Assembly (NCBI RefSeq): GCF_001613065.1
Contig: NZ_BDBQ01000024.1
Location: 1-64,000 of the forward strand
Direction of reading: 5' to 3'
Source of the DNA: Nocardia miyunensis NBRC 108239
GTDB lineage: Bacteria; Actinomycetota; Actinomycetes; Mycobacteriales; Mycobacteriaceae
DNA: 64,000 bases
The notes beneath the pieces were generated by a model that saw only the letters and a list, made by a program, of their open reading frames with translations, was not told the origin of the DNA and searched no databases. A program made the position numbers and the translations under genes. Shown here piece by piece: positions 56,896-64,000 of this stretch. The number at the start of each line of letters is the position of its first letter. Position 1 is the first letter of the stretch.

Positions 56896-57543
56896 ATGCC
56901 GGGACGTCAGCGGCGTGACGGCGGCAACGGACCCGCCGGACAGAACAGCGGCCCCGAGGGCGGCCGTCAGGAACGTGGCGGCGGTCGTGACCGTCGCGGT
57001 GATCGCGGTGGCCGCGACAATGCCGCCGAGAAGAACCAGCTCGAGCGCGTAGTCGCGATCAACCGCGTCTCCAAGGTCGTCAAGGGTGGTCGGCGCTTCA
57101 GCTTCACCGCCCTGGTGATCGTGGGCGACGGCAACGGACTGGTCGGCGTCGGCTACGGCAAGGCCAAGGAAGTTCCCGCGGCCATCCAGAAGGGTGTCGA
57201 GGAGGCTCGCAAGGGCTTCTTCCGCGTCCCGATGATCGGCTCCACCATCACCCACCCGGTGCAGGGTGAAGCGGCCGCCGGTGTGGTCATGCTGCGTCCG
57301 GCCTCGCCCGGTACCGGTGTGATCGCCGGTGGTGCGGCTCGCGCGGTGCTGGAGTGCGCCGGTATCCACGACATCCTGGCCAAGTCGCTCGGTAGCGACA
57401 ACGCCATCAACGTCGTGCACGCCACCGTTGCGGCCCTGAAGATGCTGCAGCGTCCCGAAGAGGTGGCCGCCCGTCGCGGTCTGCCGATCGAGGACGTCGC
57501 TCCGGCGGGCATGCTGCGTGCACGTGCCGGACAGGGAGTCTAG
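56896..57543 (+). CDS. rpsE: 30S ribosomal protein S5
   Basis: 215 residues. S5 helps form the mRNA entry channel and affects translational fidelity. The first ~50 residues are a Gly/Arg-rich actinobacterial extension. The S5 core follows: [19 protein letters not shown], then [18 protein letters not shown], then [24 protein letters not shown] lies about 9 nt before the ATG. It is followed 2 nt later by rpmD. Confidence 0.97.
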   Translation: MPGRQRRDGGNGPAGQNSGPEGGRQERGGGRDRRGDRGGRDNAAEKNQLERVVAINRVSKVVKGGRRFSFTALVIVGDGNGLVGVGYGKAKEVPAAIQKGVEEARKGFFRVPMIGSTITHPVQGEAAAGVVMLRPASPGTGVIAGGAARAVLECAGIHDILAKSLGSDNAINVVHATVAALKMLQRPEEVAARRGLPIEDVAPAGMLRARAGQGV

Positions 57544-57545
57544 AC

Positions 57546-57731
57546 ATGGCACAGCTGAAGATCACCCAGATCAAGAGCACAATCGGCGCGAAGGCGAACC
57601 AGCGTGATTCGCTGCGCACCCTCGGCCTGCGCAAGATCCGGCAGAGCGTGGTCCGCGAGGACAACCCGCAGAACCGTGGTCTGGTCAACGTCGTGCGCCA
57701 CCTCGTTACCGTTGAGGAGGTAAACGCATGA
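57546..57731 (+). CDS. rpmD: 50S ribosomal protein L30
   Basis: 61 residues, normal for bacterial L30, a small peripheral 50S protein. Contains [20 protein letters not shown] and [20 protein letters not shown], the family signature. It starts 2 nt after rpsE, and its stop overlaps the rplO start (ATGA), giving translational coupling. Confidence 0.96.
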   Translation: MAQLKITQIKSTIGAKANQRDSLRTLGLRKIRQSVVREDNPQNRGLVNVVRHLVTVEEVNA

Positions 57732-58174
57732 CCCCGATCAAGCTCCACCACCTGCGTCCGGCGCCGGGCTCGAAGACCGAGAAGACCCGCGTGGGTCGCG
57801 GTGAGGGCTCCAAGGGCAAGACCGCGGGCCGTGGTACCAAGGGTACGAAGGCTCGCAAGAACGTCCCGGCCCGTTTCGAGGGTGGCCAGATGCCGCTGCA
57901 CATGCGGCTGCCGAAGCTCAAGGGCTTCACCAACCCGTTCCGCGTCGAATACCAGGTCGTGAACGTCGGCGATATCGCCCGGCTGTTCCCGCAGGGCGGC
58001 GAGATCGGCAAGGCCGAACTGGTCGCCGCCGGTGCCGTGCGCAAGAACGAATTGGTGAAGGTGCTGGGTCAGGGCGAGATCGGTGTGGCCGTTCAGGTCA
58101 GTGCCGACAAGTTCTCCGGCTCGGCCAAGGAGAAGATCACCGCGGCCGGTGGCACCGCCACCGAGCTGGGCTGA
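57728..58174 (+). CDS. rplO: 50S ribosomal protein L15
   Basis: 148 residues. L15 is a late-assembly 50S protein with a long basic extension into 23S rRNA. Starts [20 protein letters not shown] and has the Gly-rich [20 protein letters not shown] box and [13 protein letters not shown]. It overlaps rpmD by 4 nt and is the last ribosomal gene of this block. Its downstream 189 nt contain a strong hairpin before secY. Confidence 0.97.
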   Translation: MTPIKLHHLRPAPGSKTEKTRVGRGEGSKGKTAGRGTKGTKARKNVPARFEGGQMPLHMRLPKLKGFTNPFRVEYQVVNVGDIARLFPQGGEIGKAELVAAGAVRKNELVKVLGQGEIGVAVQVSADKFSGSAKEKITAAGGTATELG

Positions 58175-58254
58175 CAGTAACCGGTGCGGCGGGGCGGTAG
58201 CGTGGCATATGACCACGTGAAAGCCTCGCGTACGTCGCAGTACTACACAGTGTC

Positions 58255-58280
58255 GCCGGACGGGTGAGAGCCCGTCCGGC
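58255..58280 (+). terminator. Perfect 10-bp hairpin between rplO and secY
   Basis: GCCGGACGGG and CCCGTCCGGC are separated by TGAGAG. No T-run follows (GTCGCTGTTAG), so it may terminate weakly or act as an attenuator or RNA-stability element between the ribosomal genes and secY-adk-map. Confidence 0.5.
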
Positions 58281-58363
58281 GTCGCTGTTAGAGTTCAAGT
58301 GTTGTCTGCCAAGACTTGTCGAAACCCGGGCATGACCCCACATGTCGTTAGCCAGGAGGATCT

Positions 58364-59689
58364 GTGTTTTCCGCCTTCGTGTCGGCTTTCCGGACCCCGG
58401 ACCTACGGCGGAAGATTCTCTTCACGCTGGGCCTGATCGCGCTGTACCGCATCGGTGCCGCGCTGCCGTCGCCCGGTGTCGACTACAAGGCAGTCAAGCA
58501 CTGCGTCGACATCGTCAACGGTGGTGGTGACGCTGGTATCTACCAGCTGATCAACATGTTCTCCGGTGGTGCGCTGCTGCAACTGTCGATATTCGCGATC
58601 GGCATCATGCCGTACATCACCGCGAGCATCATCATCCAGTTGCTCCGGGTCGTCATTCCGCGCTTCGAGGAACTGCACAAAGAAGGCCAGTCCGGCCAGA
58701 ACAAGATGACCCAGTACACCCGCTATCTCGCGGTGGCGCTGGCGGTTCTGCAGGCCACCGGCCTGGTGGCGCTGGCCGCGCGCAAGCAGCTGCTGCGCGG
58801 GTGCGATCAGGACATTCTTTCCGACAAGAGCATTTTCGGCATGATCATCATCGTGCTGGTGATGACGGCCGGTGCGTCCATGGTGATGTGGCTCGGCGAG
58901 CTGATCACCGAGCGCGGTATCGGAAACGGCATGTCGCTGCTGATCTTCGCCGGTATCGCCGCGCGGTTGCCCTCCCAGGGCAAGGGCATTCTGGACAGCC
59001 GCGGCGGCCTGATCTTCGGCGCTGTCCTCGTGGCGGCGCTGGTGGTGGTCGTCGGCGTCATCTTCGTCGAGCAGGGCCAACGCCGGATTCCGGTGCAATA
59101 CGCCAAACGTGTCGTCGGTCGCAAGATGTACGGCGGCTCGTCGACCTATCTGCCGTTGAAGGTCAACCAGGCCGGCGTCATCCCGGTGATCTTCGCCTCG
59201 TCGCTGTTGTATCTGCCGAACCTGGTGTCGCAGCTGACGCAGGGGTCCTCGGGTGGCTCGGGCAGCTGGTGGCAGAAGATCATTCAGCAGTACCTGGTGA
59301 ACCCGGGTAATCCGGTGTACGTCACGATCTACTTCGTACTGATCGTGTTCTTCACCTACTTCTATGTCGCGATCACCTTCAGCCCGGAGGAACGCGCGGA
59401 CGAGATGAAGAAGTTCGGTGGCTTCATTCCCGGATATCGCCCGGGTAAGCCGACCGCGGACTATCTGACTCGGGTGCTGAGCCGAATCACCCTGCCGGGT
59501 TCGATCTATCTGGGTGCTGTGGCCGTGCTGCCGAACCTGTTTCTGGACATCGGCGCATCCGGTGGTGCTTCGAGTCAGTTGCCGTTCGGCGGTACGTCGA
59601 TACTGATCGTCGTGAGTGTGGGCCTCGACACGGTCAAACAGATCGAGAGCCAGCTGATGAACAGAAATTACGAAGGGTTCCTCAAGTGA
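58364..59689 (+). CDS. secY: Protein translocase subunit SecY
   Basis: 441 residues with ten membrane segments, the usual SecY length. SecY is the channel of the SecYEG translocon in the cytoplasmic membrane. Recognisable parts are [21 protein letters not shown] at the N-terminus, the plug-region motif [20 protein letters not shown], and the cytoplasmic loop with [12 protein letters not shown] near residue 350. The GTG start follows AGGAGGA by 4 nt. Its stop overlaps the adk start (GTGA). SecA, its natural motor, is not encoded nearby as a normal gene; the SecA-like modules of the giant protein are unrelated in position and much diverged. Confidence 0.97.
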   Translation: MFSAFVSAFRTPDLRRKILFTLGLIALYRIGAALPSPGVDYKAVKHCVDIVNGGGDAGIYQLINMFSGGALLQLSIFAIGIMPYITASIIIQLLRVVIPRFEELHKEGQSGQNKMTQYTRYLAVALAVLQATGLVALAARKQLLRGCDQDILSDKSIFGMIIIVLVMTAGASMVMWLGELITERGIGNGMSLLIFAGIAARLPSQGKGILDSRGGLIFGAVLVAALVVVVGVIFVEQGQRRIPVQYAKRVVGRKMYGGSSTYLPLKVNQAGVIPVIFASSLLYLPNLVSQLTQGSSGGSGSWWQKIIQQYLVNPGNPVYVTIYFVLIVFFTYFYVAITFSPEERADEMKKFGGFIPGYRPGKPTADYLTRVLSRITLPGSIYLGAVAVLPNLFLDIGASGGASSQLPFGGTSILIVVSVGLDTVKQIESQLMNRNYEGFLK

Positions 59690-60231
59690 GACTCGTACTG
59701 CTCGGTCCGCCGGGTGCCGGTAAGGGCACGCAAGCTGAACTGCTGTCGGACAAGTTGGGTGTCCCGCACATTTCCACGGGGAACCTTTTCCGTGCGAACA
59801 TCTCACAGCAGACCCCCCTCGGTCGCGAGGCGCAGCGGTATATCGACGCGGGCAATCTGGTGCCCAGCGACGTCACCAACCGCATGGTGGAATCCCGCAT
59901 CTCCGAACCGGACGCGGTGAAGGGTTTCGTGCTCGACGGTTATCCGCGCACGGTCGATCAGGCCGAGGCGCTGGAGAAGATGCTCAAGGAGGCCGGACAC
60001 GAGCTCAGCGCCGTGGTGAGCCTCGAGGTCGCGGAGGACGTCGTGGTGGAGCGCATGCTCGGCCGCGGCCGCTCGGATGACACCGAAGAGGTCATCCGCA
60101 ACCGGATGCACGTGTACCAATCGGAGACCGCGCCGCTGCTCGAGCACTACGACGGCCTGGTCGTCACCGTGGACGGTGTCGGCGAGGTCGACGAGGTCAA
60201 CGGGCGCGTGCTGCGGGCGCTGGGTCGCTGA
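59686..60231 (+). CDS. adk: Adenylate kinase
   Basis: 181 residues, the short form without a zinc-binding LID. It interconverts AMP + ATP and 2 ADP in the cytoplasm. GPPGAGKGT (residues 7-15) is the P-loop, [13 protein letters not shown] is the AMP-site motif, and [15 protein letters not shown] is the short LID with catalytic Arg residues. The GTG start overlaps the secY stop by 4 nt. The secY-adk-map order is standard in actinobacteria. Confidence 0.97.
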   Translation: MRLVLLGPPGAGKGTQAELLSDKLGVPHISTGNLFRANISQQTPLGREAQRYIDAGNLVPSDVTNRMVESRISEPDAVKGFVLDGYPRTVDQAEALEKMLKEAGHELSAVVSLEVAEDVVVERMLGRGRSDDTEEVIRNRMHVYQSETAPLLEHYDGLVVTVDGVGEVDEVNGRVLRALGR

Positions 60232-60236
60232 CGCGG

Positions 60237-61037
60237 ATGGTCTTCGGCCGCAAGCACAAGAAGGTGGTGCCGTTCCGCACCTCCGGTGAGCTGGACGCGA
60301 TGGCGGCGGCCGGGGCGGTCGTGGGCCGGGCCCTGGTCGCGGTGCGCGCTGCCGCGAAGCCGGGCGTTTCGACGTTGGAACTGGACGACGTCGCCGAGCA
60401 GGTCATTCGTGACGCCGGTGCGGTGCCCTCCTTCAAGGGCTATCACGGATTTCCGGGATCGATCTGCTCGTCGGTGAACGACCGTGTGGTGCACGGGATT
60501 CCGGCCGCCGACGAAATCCTCGCCGAGGGCGATCTGGTGTCGATCGACTGCGGCGCGATCCTGGACGGCTGGCACGGCGATTCGGCGTGGACGTTCGGCA
60601 TCGGCGAGATCGTCGAGCCCGATCGTCTGCTCAGCGATGCCACGCGGCTGTCCATGGAGGCCGGGATCGAGGCGATGCTGCCCGGTAACCGGCTCACCGA
60701 CATCTCGCATGCGATCGAGCTGGGCACTCGCGCGGCCGAACGTGAGCACGGCCGGTCCTACGGCATCGTGGACGGTTACGGCGGGCACGCCATCGGCCGG
60801 GAGATGCATATGGATCCGTTCCTGGCGAACGAGGGCGCGCCGGGTCGCGGGCCGAAACTGGTCGTCGGATCGGTGCTCGCGATCGAGCCGATGCTGACGC
60901 TGGGCACCACGCAGACGAAGGTGCTCGGCGACGATTGGACCGTCGTGACCACCGACGGGACTCGGGCGGCGCACTGGGAACACACCGTTGCCGTGACAGA
61001 GGACGGCCCGCGGATTCTGACGCCGCGTCCGGAGTAG
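60237..61037 (+). CDS. map: Methionine aminopeptidase type I
   Basis: 266 residues. It removes the initiator Met from nascent proteins. Metal-site residues are visible: D104 and D115 in [17 protein letters not shown], the His in [15 protein letters not shown], and Glu residues in [11 protein letters not shown] and [13 protein letters not shown]86 in VVHGIP is the conserved substrate-pocket His. The ATG lies 5 nt after the adk stop. The last 47 nt of the coding region belong to a 73-bp unit that is repeated directly behind the stop, so the C-terminus ILTPRPE is encoded twice in the DNA but translated once. Confidence 0.96.
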   Translation: MVFGRKHKKVVPFRTSGELDAMAAAGAVVGRALVAVRAAAKPGVSTLELDDVAEQVIRDAGAVPSFKGYHGFPGSICSSVNDRVVHGIPAADEILAEGDLVSIDCGAILDGWHGDSAWTFGIGEIVEPDRLLSDATRLSMEAGIEAMLPGNRLTDISHAIELGTRAAEREHGRSYGIVDGYGGHAIGREMHMDPFLANEGAPGRGPKLVVGSVLAIEPMLTLGTTQTKVLGDDWTVVTTDGTRAAHWEHTVAVTEDGPRILTPRPE

Positions 61038-61143
61038 CGCGTCGGGAAGCCGCGCTCGATGGGCCGTGACAGAGGACGGCCCGCGGATTCTGACGCCGCG
61101 TCCGGAGTAGCGCGTCGGGAAGCCGCGCTCGATGGGCCGTGAC
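60991..61143 (+). repeat. 73-bp perfect tandem duplication at the 3' end of map
   Basis: Two copies, 60991-61063 and 61064-61136, followed by the first 7 nt of a third. Copy 1 contains the map stop codon, so copy 2 lies entirely in the 3' untranslated region. Confidence 0.95.
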
Positions 61144-61180
61144 CGGGGATTTCGACTGTGAATTCGGAGTGACAAGCATC

Positions 61181-61220
61181 ACAACGTACCCATTCCGCGA
61201 GGTAGGAGTGGGTACGTTGT
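61181..61220 (+). terminator. 16-bp hairpin after map
   Basis: ACAACGTACCCATTCC and GGAGTGGGTACGTTGT pair over 16 bp with one G-T wobble; the loop is 8 nt. The stem is long and stable but lacks a following T-run. It probably ends the secY-adk-map transcript, though it lies only 17 nt before the start of the next gene and could also act in its leader. Confidence 0.5.
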
Positions 61221-61236
61221 CGTCCGGGTATGAATT

Positions 61237-62082
61237 GTGCGACGAACAAGTGTGGATCGGTCCCGCGGTGGGCACCCATTCGTGGTGACATCGGGCGGTG
61301 ACTCGGGAGTGACCGGAGCGGTCGGCGACGCAGCCGAGCGCGCGATGCTCGGGCGGTACCTCCGGACGTACCGGCCGGGGCACGTGGACGCGCGGCGGCC
61401 GCTGCTCGGAGCCGGGGTGATCGCGGCCGGAATCGTGGTCGCGGTGATCGGGTTCGCCGTCGGATTGCCGGCGGTGGGTGTCCTGGGCATCGTGGTGTTG
61501 CTGGCGGGCGCGGCCCGGCTGCTGTGGGATCTTGGGTTGCTGGGATCGGCGCATCAGCGCGGCAGTCGGCTGGATCTGTATCAGCACGGGGTGGTGGCCT
61601 CGGACGGCGGGCAGGTCCGGGTGGTCCGGTACGACAGCACGACGGTCCGGCGAAAAATCGTGCATGCCGCCAAAGATCCTGCGGCAGAGGACGTTTCGTA
61701 CCGCTACACGATCATGGACACGGACGGCGAGCCGGTGGTGCTGCGGCACGGCATCGAATGTCCGCGACAGTGGGGCGCGCAGATCGAACAGGGCATTCTG
61801 GACGCGCAGTTGCCGGTAGCCCAGGCGGCGCTGGATGCCGGGGCACGGCTGGAATTCGCGCCGATGTGGCTGACCTCGGCCGAACTGGGGGCGGGTTCGG
61901 AATCGGTGCCGTGGTCGCAGGTCGGGGATCTGGCCGTGGTCGGCGGCTGGTTGAGCGTGCGGGTGCGCGGGCGGGCGCAGCCGCTGGAATCGCTGCCGCT
62001 GTGCCTGATGCCGAACTACATGGTGTTCCGCGCGCTGGCCGAGCGGCTGCACGCGACATCCGCCGCCGGCTCGGCGGGCTGA
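61237..62082 (+). CDS. Unknown membrane protein with PH-like soluble part
   Basis: 281 residues from a GTG start. Two adjacent membrane helices (about 56-75 and 78-97) are followed by a soluble part that begins LDLYQHGVVASDGGQVRVVR, which reads like the first strands of a PH-like domain (DUF6585-type proteins look similar). The soluble part ends LPNY-like: LCLMPNYMVFRALAERLH. The start is uncertain: GTG codons at 61282 and 61285 would remove a Ser/Arg-rich stretch not expected before a membrane anchor. It is convergent with dtd, 12 nt apart. Function unknown. Confidence 0.7.
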   Translation: MRRTSVDRSRGGHPFVVTSGGDSGVTGAVGDAAERAMLGRYLRTYRPGHVDARRPLLGAGVIAAGIVVAVIGFAVGLPAVGVLGIVVLLAGAARLLWDLGLLGSAHQRGSRLDLYQHGVVASDGGQVRVVRYDSTTVRRKIVHAAKDPAAEDVSYRYTIMDTDGEPVVLRHGIECPRQWGAQIEQGILDAQLPVAQAALDAGARLEFAPMWLTSAELGAGSESVPWSQVGDLAVVGGWLSVRVRGRAQPLESLPLCLMPNYMVFRALAERLHATSAAGSAG

Positions 62083-62094
62083 GCCGAATCGGGT

Positions 62095-62538
62095 TCACGC
62101 TTCCAGGAGCAGGGTCACCGGTCCGTCGTTGACCAGCGCGACCTGCATGTGCGCGCCGAACCGTCCGGTGGCCACGGTGACGCCGAGCCCGCGCAGGGTT
62201 TCGGCGAACAACTCGACCAGGGGTTCGGCCACCGGACCGGGCGCGGCGGCGGACCAGGAGGGGCGGCGGCCCTTGGCGGTGTCGGCGTAGAGCGTGAACT
62301 GACTGACCACGAGGACGGGTGCGCCGAGATCCGCGACGGAACGTTCCCCGTCCAGGATGCGCAGCCGGAACAGCTTGTCGGCCAGGGCTTTCGCGGTCGC
62401 CTCGGTATCGGTGTGGGTGACACCGACCAGGGCCGCCAGACCGTGCGGTACGCCCGCGGCCGCCGGGTCGATGCTGCCGACCACCTCGTCGTCCACGATC
62501 ACCTGCGCGGAACGCACGCGCTGCACCAGAATTCGCAT
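62095..62538 (-). CDS. dtd: D-aminoacyl-tRNA deacylase
   Basis: 147 residues, the normal length. It hydrolyses D-aminoacyl-tRNAs and mischarged Gly-tRNA(Ala). Starts [18 protein letters not shown]. Both invariant motifs are present: SQFTLYAD near residue 78 and [10 protein letters not shown] near the end. The frame is open further upstream, but MRILVQRV is the conserved family start. It is transcribed towards the unknown membrane protein and diverges from the WXG100 gene, with 172 nt between. Confidence 0.95.
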   Translation of the reverse strand: MRILVQRVRSAQVIVDDEVVGSIDPAAAGVPHGLAALVGVTHTDTEATAKALADKLFRLRILDGERSVADLGAPVLVVSQFTLYADTAKGRRPSWSAAAPGPVAEPLVELFAETLRGLGVTVATGRFGAHMQVALVNDGPVTLLLEA

Positions 62539-62710
62539 GTCGCACATCATCACAGGTCGGTCGTGTTCCCAAATCTGGCCGGTCTCGATTTGCGTTTCGT
62601 CTACTCCTCGTTCATGTCGGCGCAACGGCGGATTCGCCGGTGGATGACATCGTCGATGATGCGTCAATGTGAGAGCGCGTCGAGGCGAGCGCGAGGAGAG
62701 GGGAACGGCG

Positions 62711-63034
62711 ATGACGACCGTCAAGGTCGATCCGGAGCAGTTGCGCAGGGCGGCGGTCAAGACCGGCGAGGTGCGGGACCGGATCGGGAGTGTCATTACC
62801 ACCCTCCAGTCGGCTCTGGCCGCGCGCGGCGAGCCCTGGGGTGACGATTCGCTGGGGCACCAGTTCGCGGATGGCGACAAGGGCTATCTCACCGCGAAGA
62901 CGAACATGATCACCGGCGCGGGGCAGTTCGAGAAGACCTTCGACAGCTACTCGACGGGCCAGACCCAGAGCGCGGACAAGATCGAGAAGACCGAGCACGG
63001 CACCGCCGCCGTGTACGTCACCTTCAACGCCTGA
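62711..63034 (+). CDS. WXG100-family protein
   Basis: 107 residues, close to the ~100 of the family. These are helical hairpins exported by type VII systems, often as dimers. [20 protein letters not shown] holds the turn (W43), closely paralleling GEPWGNDSIGKEFSEGASGY in the gene at 2891-4555. The start at 62711 is preferred because AGGAGAGG lies about 9 nt upstream. It opens a second T7SS cassette in the order WXG100, YbaB-like, WXG100-like toxin. A longer reading from 62669 is possible but unsupported. Confidence 0.85.
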   Translation: MTTVKVDPEQLRRAAVKTGEVRDRIGSVITTLQSALAARGEPWGDDSLGHQFADGDKGYLTAKTNMITGAGQFEKTFDSYSTGQTQSADKIEKTEHGTAAVYVTFNA

Positions 63035-63051
63035 TGCCGGGTCGGTGACCT

Positions 63052-63564
63052 ATGGCATATGAGTTCGACAGGGCCGAGCTGGAATCGATCGTCTCCGATG
63101 CGCGGGAACAGCTGCGCACCGTCGCCCGAATTCAGCAGCAGCGCGCCCAATTGATCGGTACCGCAACGGTTTCCAACAAGCGCGTCACCGTCAGCGTGAA
63201 TGCCGACGGGATCGTGGTGGAGACCAAGTTCGGGCCGGGTATCGAGAACCTCGGCTTCTCGGCGATCGCCAAGGCGGTCACCGAGGCCGCGCAGCTGGCC
63301 GCCAAGGATCTGAACGAGAAGAATCGGGAGCTGATGACCCCGCTGCAGAGTCAGCGGGCCCGGCTGCCCAAACTCTCCGACCTGATCCAGGGCATGCCGG
63401 ACCTGCGCGGTGAGCTGCCCACGCCGCCGGAACCCTCACTGAAACCGCCGAATTCGGCTGAGCGCAACCCACTTCCCGGCGCGGACGAAATGCAGTTCAC
63501 CGACGTGGAGTCGTACGACCACGATCACGAAGTGCAGCCTCGGACCACGGAAGCCGGTTGGTGA
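63052..63564 (+). CDS. YbaB/EbfC-like protein
   Basis: 170 residues. The YbaB layout is visible: helix (8-35), strands RVTVSVNADGIVVETKF, helix with AAQLAAKDLNEKNRELM, then LPKLSDLIQGMPDLRGEL and a Pro/Glu-rich tail. It is the paralogue of 1590-2081 in the left cluster. It starts 17 nt after the WXG100 gene and ends 15 nt before the toxin gene, so the three form one operon. The role is unknown; constant company of WXG100 toxin genes is the main clue. Confidence 0.75.
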   Translation: MAYEFDRAELESIVSDAREQLRTVARIQQQRAQLIGTATVSNKRVTVSVNADGIVVETKFGPGIENLGFSAIAKAVTEAAQLAAKDLNEKNRELMTPLQSQRARLPKLSDLIQGMPDLRGELPTPPEPSLKPPNSAERNPLPGADEMQFTDVESYDHDHEVQPRTTEAGW

Positions 63565-63579
63565 TCGCGGGATAGCCCC

Positions 63580-64000
63580 ATGGCGATCGAATTCCCGTCC
63601 TGGCTGGAGTGGCTGGGCGCCGCGGTGGGCATGGAGTGGCCGCACGGCAACGAAGACGAGATGTGGGCCATGGCGGCCGATTGGCGCACCGCCGCAGCGG
63701 GATTGCGCGATATCGTCCACGACGTCGAGGCGGCCAAGAGCGCCACCCTGTCCGCCTACTCCGACGGCGACGGCTCGGACTCGATGGCCAAGGCATTCGA
63801 CGCGATCCTGCGCGACTCGGGCAATGCCAAGAATTCGCTGCCGGATCTGGCCGACTTCTTCGATCAGGTCGCCGAATCGGTCGACGCCGGCGGCACGCAG
63901 ATCCAGTACACCAAGCTGATGTTCTACACCACGCTGGTGGTGACGGCCGCGGAGATCGCCTCGGTGTGGATCTTCCCGCCGACCGCGCCGGCGGAGGAGG
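63580..64000 (+). CDS. WXG100-like toxin, 5' part only
   Basis: 140 codons are visible before the window ends. The N-terminus IEFPSWLEWLGAAVGMEWPH and GNEDEMWAMAADW parallel INLPSGLQWVSYLAGAEWPK and GDEDKMFTLAADW of the giant protein, so this is another large T7SS-associated protein of the CpnT-like N-terminal type. A hydrophobic segment (LMFYTTLVVTAAEIASVWIF) begins near residue 110, where the giant protein also becomes hydrophobic. The C-terminal activity lies outside the window. Confidence 0.8.
   Translation, partial: MAIEFPSWLEWLGAAVGMEWPHGNEDEMWAMAADWRTAAAGLRDIVHDVEAAKSATLSAYSDGDGSDSMAKAFDAILRDSGNAKNSLPDLADFFDQVAESVDAGGTQIQYTKLMFYTTLVVTAAEIASVWIFPPTAPAEE

Noticed and set aside
62095..62880. 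Longer dtd start at 62880
   Set aside because: The extra N-terminus is not part of the family; MRILVQRV at 62538 is the conserved start.

Overview
The window comes from a GC-rich actinobacterium of the Mycobacteriales, most likely Nocardia or a close relative. The ribosomal proteins, SecY, adenylate kinase and methionine aminopeptidase read like nocardial and mycobacterial sequences. Both flanks carry WXG100-type substrates of type VII (ESX) secretion.

Layout. (1) 1-5247, minus strand: a T7SS-associated cluster. In transcription order it holds a 182-codon module fragment, a WXG100 protein with a Gly/Ser/Thr tail, a 226-aa unknown, two YbaB/EbfC-like small proteins and an EspB-like substrate that runs off the left edge. 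(2) 5370-54227, minus strand: a single uninterrupted 16,285-codon gene. It has a WXG100-like N-terminus and a long Ser/Thr/Asn-rich stretch. Three SecA-like modules and a large uncharacterised region follow. The C-terminal half is packed with effector-type domains: OTU, papain-like Tox-PL, ADP-ribosyltransferase, DUF1023-like hydrolase fragments, YopT-like, calpain, HopA1-like and protein-glutaminase. Most families occur several times, usually with at least one copy missing catalytic residues. (3) 54228-55476: a noncoding stretch with the remnant of a PIN-domain (VapC-like) toxin gene. (4) 55477-61037, plus strand: rpsH-rplF-rplR-rpsE-rpmD-rplO, a hairpin, then secY-adk-map. (5) 61237-62538: a membrane protein and a convergent dtd. 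(6) 62711-64000, plus strand: a second T7SS cassette of WXG100 protein, YbaB-like protein and the start of another WXG100-like toxin with the same N-terminal architecture as the giant gene.

Working together. The flanking WXG100 and EspB-like proteins are probable T7SS substrates or partners, and the giant protein looks like a polymorphic effector or toxin delivered by the same route. No secretion-machine gene (EccB/C/D/E, MycP) and no recognisable immunity gene is visible. The housekeeping genes form the 3' half of the spc operon. Their usual upstream neighbours (rplE, rpsN) are absent and the giant gene occupies that side, so the conserved ribosomal operon appears to be split here.

Limits. 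Domain names come from motif recognition by eye, not profile searches. Residue numbers for catalytic positions were derived from the nucleotide coordinates; domain boundaries are approximate.
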